A stretch of DNA of 64,000 nucleotides from Pseudanabaena sp. SR411. GTDB lineage: Bacteria > Cyanobacteriota > Cyanobacteriia > Pseudanabaenales > Pseudanabaenaceae. The notes beneath the pieces are model-generated. The model saw only the letters and a program-made list of their open reading frames with translations, was not told the origin of the DNA and did not search any database. The DNA lies in the NCBI RefSeq assembly GCF_002251945.1, contig NZ_NDHW01000184.1:62531-126530 (forward strand). Direction: 5' to 3'. Shown in pieces: positions 35,902-43,244 of the stretch. Position numbers and translations under genes: made by a program. Each line of letters starts with the position of its first letter. The first letter of the stretch is position 1.

Positions 35902-37068
35902 ATGCCTCAAACGATCGCCGATATTAATGCCAAAATCAAAACTGGTAAGGCTAAAGTCCTCACTGCTACCGAACTGAAAGCCCTTGTCGCTGATATCGGT
36001 GTCACTCAAGCTGCTAAAAAAGTTGATGTGATCGTTACAGGCACATTTGAGCCGATGGAGTCATCGGGGGCAATTCTGAACTTAGGACATACCGATCCAC
36101 CAATTAAGATTCGCACTTGTTGGATCGACGGTGTACCAGCCTATGCAGGATTTGGGGCTGTCGATATTTATTTAGGGGCAACCCAAGAGGCTGATCCTAC
36201 CGATGAAGCACCACAATATCGTGGTGGTGGGCATGTAATTGCAGATTTGATCGCAGGGAAGACGGTGAGCTTTAAAGCGATCGGGCATCCTAATGATTGC
36301 TATCCTCGCGCCAATTTTGAAACAACGATTACCAAAGAATCTATCAACCAGTTCTATCTATTTAATCCTCGCAATCTCTATCAGAATTTTATTGTCGGTG
36401 TGAATGGAGGCGAAGAAACACTCTATACTTATTTAGGACCACTGCAACCCCGTTTAGGAAATGCTGTTTACTCCAATCCTGGGGCAATTTCACCCCTATG
36501 GAATGATCCTGATTTGCAATTAATTGGGATTGGTACACGCATTTTCATGGGCGGAGGGATTGGCTATGTGGCATGGGAAGGAACACAGCATTTCCCATTG
36601 CAAAAGCGTTTAGAAAATCGGACTCCGATTGGACCTGCAGCAACGCTTGCTCTGATTGGTGATGCTAAGCAAATGAATTCTGAATGGGTGCGTGGCTGTT
36701 ATTTCCGTAATTATGGTGCATCTTTGATGATGGGAGTTGCGGTTCCTCTTCCTGCGATTAACGAAGAAGTTGTAGCAAGAGCCGCCGTACTAGATGAAGA
36801 ATTAGTTGCACCTGTGATTGACTTCTCAATTCCGAGGCGAGTACGCCCGATTTTTGGTTCGGTTTCCTATGCTCAACTCAAGTCTGGCAAGATCACGATC
36901 GCTGGTTCAACGGTTCGCACAGCACCTCTGGCAAGCCTACATTTATCAGAAGAAGCAGCTAAAACTCTGAAGGATTGGATTGTAAAAGGAGAATTTACGC
37001 TGACTGAACCTGTGGCGATGTTGCCAAGCGATCGCGCGTTTTTACCGCAAGATGTACGTGGGTTTTAG
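35902..37068 (+). CDS. Homocysteine biosynthesis protein (HcyBio/DUF39 family)
   Basis: Member of the family implicated in making homocysteine from aspartate semialdehyde and sulfide (studied in methanogens). Recognisable stretches are VIVTGTFEPMESSGAILNLG, IKIRTCWIDGVPAYAGFGAV, YRGGGHVIADLIAGK and IGIGTRIFMGGGIGYVAWEG. At 388 residues it is complete for the domain. It lacks the C-terminal CBS or ferredoxin extensions of archaeal versions. Conserved Cys residues (RTCW and PNDCYPRANF) are candidates for sulfur transfer. It lies near metK, consistent with a methionine-cycle role. Confidence 0.88.
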   Translation: MPQTIADINAKIKTGKAKVLTATELKALVADIGVTQAAKKVDVIVTGTFEPMESSGAILNLGHTDPPIKIRTCWIDGVPAYAGFGAVDIYLGATQEADPTDEAPQYRGGGHVIADLIAGKTVSFKAIGHPNDCYPRANFETTITKESINQFYLFNPRNLYQNFIVGVNGGEETLYTYLGPLQPRLGNAVYSNPGAISPLWNDPDLQLIGIGTRIFMGGGIGYVAWEGTQHFPLQKRLENRTPIGPAATLALIGDAKQMNSEWVRGCYFRNYGASLMMGVAVPLPAINEEVVARAAVLDEELVAPVIDFSIPRRVRPIFGSVSYAQLKSGKITIAGSTVRTAPLASLHLSEEAAKTLKDWIVKGEFTLTEPVAMLPSDRAFLPQDVRGF

Positions 37069-37102
37069 CCTATAGCAATGCTCGAATTAGTTTGAAAAAA
37101 TC

Positions 37103-37155
37103 AAAACCCAAAAGAGAATGACGGTGCGAAGCACCGTCATTCTCTTTTGGGTTTT
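37103..37155. terminator. 25-bp-arm perfect hairpin, apex GGTGCGAAGCACC
   Basis: The arms AAAACCCAAAAGAGAATGAC and onward are exact complements around GAA. It lies between the convergent HcyBio and amidohydrolase genes. The base AAAACCCAA/TTGGGTTTT is shared with other hairpins of the window. Confidence 0.8.
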
Positions 37156-37177
37156 ATGTCCTGTGCTTTGGTGTAAT

Positions 37178-38419
37178 TTACAGCAATTTATCGATCGCTA
37201 AAAGTGTGTGTAATAGAACATTCGCTCCCTGAGCGCATTGTTCAGGAGAAGTATATTCATCTTGAGAATGGCTAATACCATCACGACTTGGTACAAAAAT
37301 CATCGCCATATCGGTAAAGCGACCAATCTCTTGTGCGTCATGCCCTGCACGACTAGGTAGATAGTCATAACTAAGTTTGAGTTCTTGACAAACATTGGCG
37401 ATCGCTTCCATCAGATCAGGTTTCGCTGGAGTTGGCAGCACATGAAGTTTCTGCTCAATGCTAATTTCTGTACCTGTGCTTTGGGCGATCGCCTTACATT
37501 CTTTTTCGATCTGTGCGATTAAATATAGAAGATTTTCTTCGGAGAGGTCACGCAAATCGATACTCATATCCACTCGCGCAGGCACAACATTAGTAGCATT
37601 AGGCGACACTGTCAGATGTCCCACTGTTGCTACTTGTTCACCTTCCGTTTCTACACCGAGACGATTGATGGCGAGTACGAGTTGAGAAGCCGCCACAAGA
37701 GCATCTTTTCGCATATGCATCGGTGTTGTCCCTGCATGATTTGGGCGACCGATAATTGTCACCATGAAGCGATATTGACCGACAATCCCTGTCACCACAC
37801 CAATTTGTTTATCTAATGCTTCAAGTACACCACCCTGCTCCACATGGAGTTCAATAAAAGCGGCGATCTCATGGCGATCACGTTTAGCGGTATGCAGCTT
37901 TTCCCAATCACCACCAACATTTTTTAAGCAATCTTGAATTGAAGTGCCATCTTTGCGGCGGTAACGTTCAGGATCGGTAGGTGCATTGCCTGCGATCGCT
38001 TTACAGCCAATCACACTATTTTCTTCGTCTGAAAAAACTATTACTTCAAAGGGATGACGCAACCGCACCTGATTTTCCTGTAACACTCGCGCCACTTCGA
38101 CTCCCGCCAAAACGCCCAAGCACCCGTCGTAGCGTCCTCCAACGGGTACGGTATCGATGTGAGAGCCTGTCGCCAAAGCTGCTTTTGATTCTTCTGTTCC
38201 TGCATAAGTACCAATAATGTTTCCAACTGCGTCACTACGCACGGACATACCAGCTTCTTGCATCCAAGATGTAACTAATGCACGGGCTTGAATGTCTTCT
38301 TTTGAAAAAGCGAGCCGACATACCCCACCATTGGGCAGTTTGCCAATTTTGGCAAGTTCAGTAAGACTGCGATCAAGACGATCGCAATTGATCGCCAGTT
38401 TGGGGAGTAGCGCTATCAT
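37178..38419 (-). CDS. M20-family amidohydrolase (N-carbamoyl-amino-acid hydrolase / allantoate amidohydrolase type)
   Basis: A zinc-dependent hydrolase of N-carbamoyl or ureido compounds, by resemblance to HyuC/AllC. Metal ligands are in ATGSHIDTVPVGGRYDGCLG (His and Asp), VFSDEENSVIG (Glu) and FIELHVEQGGVLE (His). The dimerisation-domain motif GRPNHAGTTPMHMRKDA and the C-terminal RAGHDAQEIGRF His are intact. At 413 residues it has normal length. Its natural substrate cannot be told from sequence; nitrogen recovery from purines, pyrimidines or hydantoins are options. It is divergent from a GntR regulator that probably controls it. Confidence 0.86.
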   Translation of the reverse strand: MIALLPKLAINCDRLDRSLTELAKIGKLPNGGVCRLAFSKEDIQARALVTSWMQEAGMSVRSDAVGNIIGTYAGTEESKAALATGSHIDTVPVGGRYDGCLGVLAGVEVARVLQENQVRLRHPFEVIVFSDEENSVIGCKAIAGNAPTDPERYRRKDGTSIQDCLKNVGGDWEKLHTAKRDRHEIAAFIELHVEQGGVLEALDKQIGVVTGIVGQYRFMVTIIGRPNHAGTTPMHMRKDALVAASQLVLAINRLGVETEGEQVATVGHLTVSPNATNVVPARVDMSIDLRDLSEENLLYLIAQIEKECKAIAQSTGTEISIEQKLHVLPTPAKPDLMEAIANVCQELKLSYDYLPSRAGHDAQEIGRFTDMAMIFVPSRDGISHSQDEYTSPEQCAQGANVLLHTLLAIDKLL

Positions 38420-38469
38420 GACTCAGATTATTCCTTGAAGATATGTTAAGTACTAGACTATGAATACAA

Positions 38470-38484
38470 TATACTGTATACACA
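38470..38484. promoter_or_regulatory. Candidate GntR operator
   Basis: TATACTGTATACACATA contains the palindrome TGTATACA at 38475-38482. It matches the GT-(N)-TAC core of FadR/FCD-type GntR operators and lies 56 bases upstream of the amidohydrolase start, in the divergent gap with a GntR gene. The rest of the 395-bp gap holds two hairpins and no gene. Confidence 0.45.
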
Positions 38485-38542
38485 TATTTATGATTAATAC
38501 ATGCGTTATTTATAAGTAGTTGGACATCATTAAAAACCAGAG

Positions 38543-38585
38543 TCAAGATCTGTGGCGCAGGCACAGCCTGCGCCACAGATCTTGA
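38543..38585. repeat. 20-bp-arm hairpin, loop ACA
   Basis: TCAAGATCTGTGGCGCAGGC and its exact complement lie in the divergent gap upstream of the amidohydrolase. It is not next to a stop codon, so it is better seen as a repeat than a terminator. Confidence 0.7.
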
Positions 38586-38814
38586 GGCTTTATATTTAAT
38601 TTTGCCTAGCTACTTAGCAACTAAAATGTATTGAAAAATTGAGGAACAAAGGGCTTAAGCCCTTTGTCTGTTAGAGATCAGTGATGGTCGCTATGATCCA
38701 AGCTTTAAGGTGCAACCTCTAAAGCAAATAAAATAAAAATTTCATAATTTCTGCTGATCTGTTTATAGTCAAAATCATAGAAAATTACTCATACAGATTT
38801 TAGGAGATTTCTGA

Positions 38815-39513
38815 TTGTTGCTCTCTTCACCTCGTCCCATCCAGCGTTCGCAATCGTTACGTGAGCAAACCTATCAGGTTTTGCGCTCAGCTATCTTGTC
38901 AGGGGAATTTTTAGCTGGCTCACGTTTAGTAGAAACCCAAATTGCCGAAAAATTGCAAGTTAGCCGTACACCAATTCGTGAAGCCTTACAACAGTTGCAA
39001 CAAGAACAGCTTGTCGTTGCTGATGAAAATGGTAACTTGCGCGTGGTTAGTTTTTCAACGGCTGATGCCAAACATCTCTACCGTTGTCGCTTGGTGCTAG
39101 AGCAAGAATCAGTGCTAGAAGCTTGCAAAAATGCCACTACGGAGCAGTTGGCTAAAATCGAGTTGGCAGTTCAACAAGCAGAAAAAGCGATCGCCCAGCA
39201 ACCAAATCAACTGACTAGCTACCAACTACTACATATCGATTATCAATTTCATCGGGCGATCGCGGAATGTTCGGGTAATCCTTGGTTAGCACTTTTGCTG
39301 GATCAGCTATTTGACAAGATGGCTTTATTGCGGATGCAGACGGTGCAGCAAAATCTCAAGGTTTTAGAGATCCGTTCAGAGCATCGACAAATTTATGATG
39401 CGATCATGCAGCGTGATCATAAAAAAGCATTGGAGGCGCTCACCAATCATTTAATGTCCAGTCAAGCCAGAGTTATTCTCGAAATCGAGCAATTACAAAG
39501 TCAACAGAGCTAA
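38815..39513 (+). CDS. GntR-family transcriptional regulator, FadR/FCD subfamily
   Basis: DNA-binding repressor or activator responding to a small acid. The N-terminal winged helix (about residues 12-80) contains YQVLRSAILSGEFLAGSRLV and LQVSRTPIREALQQLQQEQL, both hallmark GntR segments. The C-terminal FCD domain (about 85-220) contains YRCRLVLEQESVLEAC, a ligand-site HIDYQFHRAIAECSGNP and EHRQIYDAIMQRD. The start is TTG, supported by AGGAG eight bases upstream. The probable target is the divergent amidohydrolase gene. Confidence 0.9.
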   Translation: MLLSSPRPIQRSQSLREQTYQVLRSAILSGEFLAGSRLVETQIAEKLQVSRTPIREALQQLQQEQLVVADENGNLRVVSFSTADAKHLYRCRLVLEQESVLEACKNATTEQLAKIELAVQQAEKAIAQQPNQLTSYQLLHIDYQFHRAIAECSGNPWLALLLDQLFDKMALLRMQTVQQNLKVLEIRSEHRQIYDAIMQRDHKKALEALTNHLMSSQARVILEIEQLQSQQS

Positions 39514-39542
39514 TCAACAAGCTAATTAACAGAGCTAAAGCT

Positions 39543-40196
39543 ATGACCCAAACTTTATCGCCAAGAACTATCCTTCCAGTGACAACCTTCGAGGCTTTTA
39601 TTGATTGGCTTCCTGAAAATTCTGGAGTACGGTACGAGTTACATAATGGAAATATTACGGAAATGCCCCAACCCGTAGGAGAACATGAAGAAGCTAAAGG
39701 CTTTTTAAATGTAGAAGTTGCCTTTGAAATTAAGCGACTGGGATTGCCTTACGGTATTCCCAGTCAAACTTTGGTCAGCCCCGAAGGCAAAGATTCGGGC
39801 TACTTACCAGATGTATTAGTGATAAATCGCAACAATCTAGTTAATGAAAAATTATGGAAAAAAGAATCTGTTATCAGTAATGGTGCGTCCATACCTCTAG
39901 TAATTGAAATTGTTTCAACCAATTGGCGAGATGATTACTATTTAAAATTTGCTGATTATGAGGAAATGGGAATTCCTGAGTATTGGATTGTTGACTATGC
40001 GGCTTTAGGTGGACGGAAATTTATTGGTAATCCCAAATTACCAACCATCTCTGTTTGTAATTTAGTAGATGGCGAATATCAGGTTAGTCAGTTTCGTGAT
40101 GCTGAGCGTATTATTTCCCAAGCTTTCCCCGAATTAAATCTCACCGCTAATCAGATTTTTCAAGCTTCAAGCTCAACTGTATTGGATATCCTTTGA
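39543..40196 (+). CDS. Uma2-family (DUF820) restriction-endonuclease-like protein
   Basis: Second Uma2 protein of the window, 217 residues and only distantly similar to the first. Core motifs are YLPDVLVINR, ASIPLVIEIVSTNWRDDYYL and KFADYEEMGIPEYWIVDYAA, giving the acidic residues and lysine of a PD-(D/E)XK fold. There is no coiled-coil tail. The gene follows the GntR gene by 29 bases and precedes a DUF29 gene by 18, so the three may be cotranscribed. Its function is unknown. Confidence 0.86.
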   Translation: MTQTLSPRTILPVTTFEAFIDWLPENSGVRYELHNGNITEMPQPVGEHEEAKGFLNVEVAFEIKRLGLPYGIPSQTLVSPEGKDSGYLPDVLVINRNNLVNEKLWKKESVISNGASIPLVIEIVSTNWRDDYYLKFADYEEMGIPEYWIVDYAALGGRKFIGNPKLPTISVCNLVDGEYQVSQFRDAERIISQAFPELNLTANQIFQASSSTVLDIL

Positions 40197-40214
40197 ATTT
40201 GTAACTAAAACAAA

Positions 40215-40667
40215 ATGACACAAACAACCGCACCACCATTGACTTTGTACGAACGCGATCTTGATTTGTGGTTAGAGATGGCGATCGTCCAGTTGAAAGC
40301 AGGTGATTTTCATAATTTGGATGTTGAAAACTTAATAGAGGAGTTAGAGGGGTTGTCAGGTAGTAACAAGCGTGAGATTGAGAGTAGGCTAATTAGATTA
40401 ATTGAGCATATTCTTAAACGCTGCTATGTCAATATGCCTGACTGTTATAGAGGATGGGAAGTCACGATTATTAACCAGCGTGACAAACTTAGAAGACTTC
40501 TAAGACAGTCTCTAAGTCTCAAACGTCATTTCTTACAGTCCTTTGATGAGTCATTTGATACCGCTTTAGAACTGGTAAGGACTGAATATGATCAGATTAC
40601 TTTCCCTGATACATGGCAGTTTAGTTCGGAGATCGAAATGATGTTAACTGTTAAATTTTGGGAATAG
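40215..40667 (+). CDS. DUF29 domain protein
   Basis: A short all-helical cyanobacterial family of unknown function. The typical start LYERDLDLWLEMAIVQLKAG is followed by DVENLIEELEGLSGSNKREI and a helical end (SLKRHFLQSFDESFDTAL). 150 residues is the normal length. It closely follows an Uma2 gene; in my recollection both families are multicopy in cyanobacteria and often near each other. Confidence 0.86.
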   Translation: MTQTTAPPLTLYERDLDLWLEMAIVQLKAGDFHNLDVENLIEELEGLSGSNKREIESRLIRLIEHILKRCYVNMPDCYRGWEVTIINQRDKLRRLLRQSLSLKRHFLQSFDESFDTALELVRTEYDQITFPDTWQFSSEIEMMLTVKFWE

Positions 40668-40777
40668 CGATCGCTGTCATTAAAAGCACTACAGAAAGCC
40701 GAATTTTGTGATTTGAGTAATTAGTACTAGAATCTTTTAAGCTTAAGTAAGCTTGAGATACTGTTCGTTACAAATCA

Positions 40778-41617
40778 ATGGATGGGGCAATGGACGAGTT
40801 AAGCAATGTTCTAACACTGGCGACTGATGAGGAGTTATATCAAATTGCCGATATCCTCTTTCGGCGCAAGTTCAATCCCCTTGACTATTTTGCCACTCCG
40901 CCAGTTAAGGAATTACAAAGCTGGGATCGCGATGAACTGATTGAGGCGATCGCTAAGCGTTTTCGATTTCTGGCTGCCGATGGTTTAACGGTTTTACGCC
41001 GCAAAACGAGTAATGTCAGCTATCGCGAAGTCCTAGAACGAGTATGTCAGCACTTAAACATCAAATATTCCAAAAATCAAACTATTGAAGAGATCGAATC
41101 AGAATTATTTCTGAATTTAATTAGTAACTCTTGGAAAAAACTTTCGCCTCAAGAGCGATCGAGCATTGATGATTCGATGCAAACAGCGCTTAGTGAGTCA
41201 GACTTACAAAAGTCTCTGCCCCTTGATGCTCAGCGTAACCCGATGAGTTTGCTAGTCAAAGGTGGCAGTGCGATCGCCGTTAGTACAGTGATTCGTTCGG
41301 CAGTACTAACGGCGATCGCTCGACAGATGGCTTGGCATTTTGCGTCTTACCAAGTTGGTTATGAGGTGCTTAAGGCTGGAGGCACAGCGATCGCCACAAG
41401 ATTAAACGCCTATGTGTCAACATATTTAGCAAAACGCGGCATGGCTGTGGCGGCGACGCAATACACGGCGGCGCGGACTGTATTTTCAGTGATTACGCCT
41501 GCGCTTTGGGGTTTGTTTTTTGCGGATCTAGGCTGGCGGGCGATCGCCACTAATTACGGACGGATTATTCCTGCCATCTTCATCGTTGCCCAAATAAGAT
41601 TACTAAGAATGTCTTAA
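40778..41617 (+). CDS. YaaW-family (UPF0174-like) protein
   Basis: The N-terminal part (DELSNVLTLATDEELYQIAD, WDRDELIEAIAKRFRFLAAD) and the C-terminal part (LGWRAIATNYGRIIPAIFIV, AQIRLLRMS) resemble YaaW/DUF3944 proteins, whose function is not known. Residues about 160-250 are Ala/Gly-rich and moderately hydrophobic and may associate with a membrane. Two ATGs (40778 and 40790) are possible. It is a single gene with a hairpin overlapping its stop. Confidence 0.7.
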   Translation: MDGAMDELSNVLTLATDEELYQIADILFRRKFNPLDYFATPPVKELQSWDRDELIEAIAKRFRFLAADGLTVLRRKTSNVSYREVLERVCQHLNIKYSKNQTIEEIESELFLNLISNSWKKLSPQERSSIDDSMQTALSESDLQKSLPLDAQRNPMSLLVKGGSAIAVSTVIRSAVLTAIARQMAWHFASYQVGYEVLKAGGTAIATRLNAYVSTYLAKRGMAVAATQYTAARTVFSVITPALWGLFFADLGWRAIATNYGRIIPAIFIVAQIRLLRMS

Positions 41618-41659
41618 ACAAAAAGAAACGCGCTTAGCACGTTTCTTTTTGTTTAAGAC
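41611..41659. terminator. 20-bp-arm hairpin overlapping the YaaW stop codon
   Basis: GTCTTAAACAAAAAGAAACG and the exact complement enclose a tip with CGCTTAGCA. Confidence 0.75.
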
Positions 41660-41701
41660 TACAATAGAGGATATGTTACGGATTGTTAAGAGAAATCCTG
41701 T

Positions 41702-42343
41702 ATGACCCTCACTTCACCTCAAAGCATCCAAATTCCTACTTCATCTCTCTCTCAGAGCAAGATTTCTGCTTGGAATCGCATCGAAGAACCCATGTGGCAA
41801 GGTAGCGAAGATGATATCCGTAAAGGTTTACCATTTAATCTACTGTCTCCCACTTGGCAAATGTTCTTGATGGGCGATGGAGCACCAACCAGACATTTGC
41901 AGCTATTGACTCAATCGGATATTTCGGTTGAAGTGCTTGCGATGACGAATATTGGGGACGATGATGATAATGCGCCTTCGGATATTTCATTGATTGCATC
42001 GCCACGGATTCGCCGCCAAATCTTTTTGCGATCGCAGCAAACGGGTGAAATCTTCTCCCATGCGACATCATGGTGGTCAGAAGTGGCGATGCAAAAATAT
42101 TTAAAAGATCCATCTCTGCCAATTTGGGTTAGCCTCAACCAAAAGTACACTGAGCTTTATCGCGATCTCAAGGGTATTTATAAGGGGGCTTGTCCTAATT
42201 TGGCGACAGCATTTGGCTATCCTGAGGTTGATACCTATTGGGCTAGACATTATTTGTTATGGCATGGTGGCGAACCGATCACCATGCTCTATGAAATTTA
42301 TTCACCAGCGATCGGTAAATATCTCGGCTCCAGTAGCCTTTAA
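41702..42343 (+). CDS. Chorismate lyase of the cyanobacterial Ycf21/DUF98 type
   Basis: Converts chorismate to 4-hydroxybenzoate and pyruvate, the entry to plastoquinone head-group synthesis in cyanobacteria. The family core is LSPTWQMFLMGDGAPTRHLQ, SPRIRRQIFLRSQQTGEIFS and YARHYLLWHGGEPITMLYEI-like segments (here WARHYLLWHGG). At 213 residues it has the normal size. The N-terminal 30 residues are Ser/Gln-rich and probably disordered. It is soluble, with no signal. Confidence 0.86.
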   Translation: MTLTSPQSIQIPTSSLSQSKISAWNRIEEPMWQGSEDDIRKGLPFNLLSPTWQMFLMGDGAPTRHLQLLTQSDISVEVLAMTNIGDDDDNAPSDISLIASPRIRRQIFLRSQQTGEIFSHATSWWSEVAMQKYLKDPSLPIWVSLNQKYTELYRDLKGIYKGACPNLATAFGYPEVDTYWARHYLLWHGGEPITMLYEIYSPAIGKYLGSSSL

Positions 42344-42379
42344 GAATAAACCACGCGCAAAGCTTGGTTTATTCTTAAA
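42339..42379. terminator. 15-bp-arm hairpin overlapping the chorismate lyase stop
   Basis: TTTAAGAATAAACCA and its complement around CGCGCAAAGCT; its right arm touches the start of the 105-bp element that follows. Confidence 0.7.
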
Positions 42380-42480
42380 GCAATTACTCATCAAACGAAC
42401 CACAAGAAAATTTTTAAAAGCGTTGCGAAGCAACGCTTTTAAAAATTTTCTTGGTTTGGATTTGAGCGCAAAGCGCTGTT
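42376..42480. repeat. 105-bp palindromic element, family A, copy 2
   Basis: Conserved flanks ACGAACCACAAGA and TCTTGGTTTGGATTTGAGCGCAAAG-type sequence enclose a 24-bp perfect hairpin (42403-42426 and 42430-42453) with apex GTTGCGAAGCAAC. The outer ends are less perfect than in copies 1 and 3. Confidence 0.8.
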
Positions 42481-42504
42481 ATAATCGCAGTCTGTAGCGA
42501 CTCG

Positions 42505-42999
42505 GTGACTGCATTGATTGCCATTTATCCAGGTAGTTTCGATCCGATTACCTTTGGGCATCTTGATATTATTAAACGCGGCAGTCATCTGTTCGATCGC
42601 GTGATTGTTGCCGTTTTACGCAATCCTAATAAAAATCCTCTATTTACAATGGAGGAGCGGATGACTCAGATCCGTGAAGCGACGCAGCACTTAAATAATG
42701 TGGATGTTGATACCTTTACGGGATTAACTGTTACCTATGCTCATCTCAAGCAAGCACAGGTTTTAATTAGAGGATTACGCGCAGTTTCTGATTTTGAGTT
42801 GGAATTGCAAATGGCGCATACCAATAAGACTTTGGCAAATGATATCGAGACAGTTTTTTTATCTACTTCTAACGAATATAGTTTTTTGAGTAGTAGCGTA
42901 GTGCGTGAAATTGCCCGTTTTGGCGGTGAAATTGGACATTTAGTCACGCCAGAAGTAGCGATCGCCTTAAGACAAAAATTCCAACACATCTCAACATAA
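42505..42999 (+). CDS. coaD: Pantetheine-phosphate adenylyltransferase
   Basis: Penultimate step of coenzyme A synthesis: 4'-phosphopantetheine plus ATP gives dephospho-CoA. The nucleotidyltransferase start [20 protein letters not shown] has the T/HxGH signature (TFGH). [20 protein letters not shown] and the C-terminal [15 protein letters not shown], equivalent to the ISSTxVR motif, are intact. 164 residues is the usual length. The GTG at 42505 is the annotated start; a TTG nine bases later would give the more typical [11 protein letters not shown]. It follows a family A repeat. Confidence 0.95.
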   Translation: MTALIAIYPGSFDPITFGHLDIIKRGSHLFDRVIVAVLRNPNKNPLFTMEERMTQIREATQHLNNVDVDTFTGLTVTYAHLKQAQVLIRGLRAVSDFELELQMAHTNKTLANDIETVFLSTSNEYSFLSSSVVREIARFGGEIGHLVTPEVAIALRQKFQHIST

Positions 43000-43009
43000 A
43001 CTACCGAAT

Positions 43010-43053
43010 CCCAAAGAGAATAGCGGCGCTTTGCGCCACCATTTTCTTTGGGG
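43010..43053. terminator. Imperfect hairpin after coaD
   Basis: CCCAAAGAGAATAGCGGCGC, loop TTT and a partly mismatched complement ending CTTTGGGG; a decayed member of the hairpin class, 10 bases past the coaD stop. Confidence 0.6.
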
Positions 43054-43244
43054 TTTAATATTTAATTGCGCTTGGCTACTTATTAAATTTTTTTAAATTT
43101 TAACTTTCTCAGATGTAGTGAATATGAGGTTAAACTGTTATATGGGTGGGAATTTGCTCAAGTAGCGTTGTATATAAGTACAGAGAAGTTACATCTTTAT
43201 TTCATCACTCCTAGAATCAAATGAATTTTTGAGAATTTTTAGCT

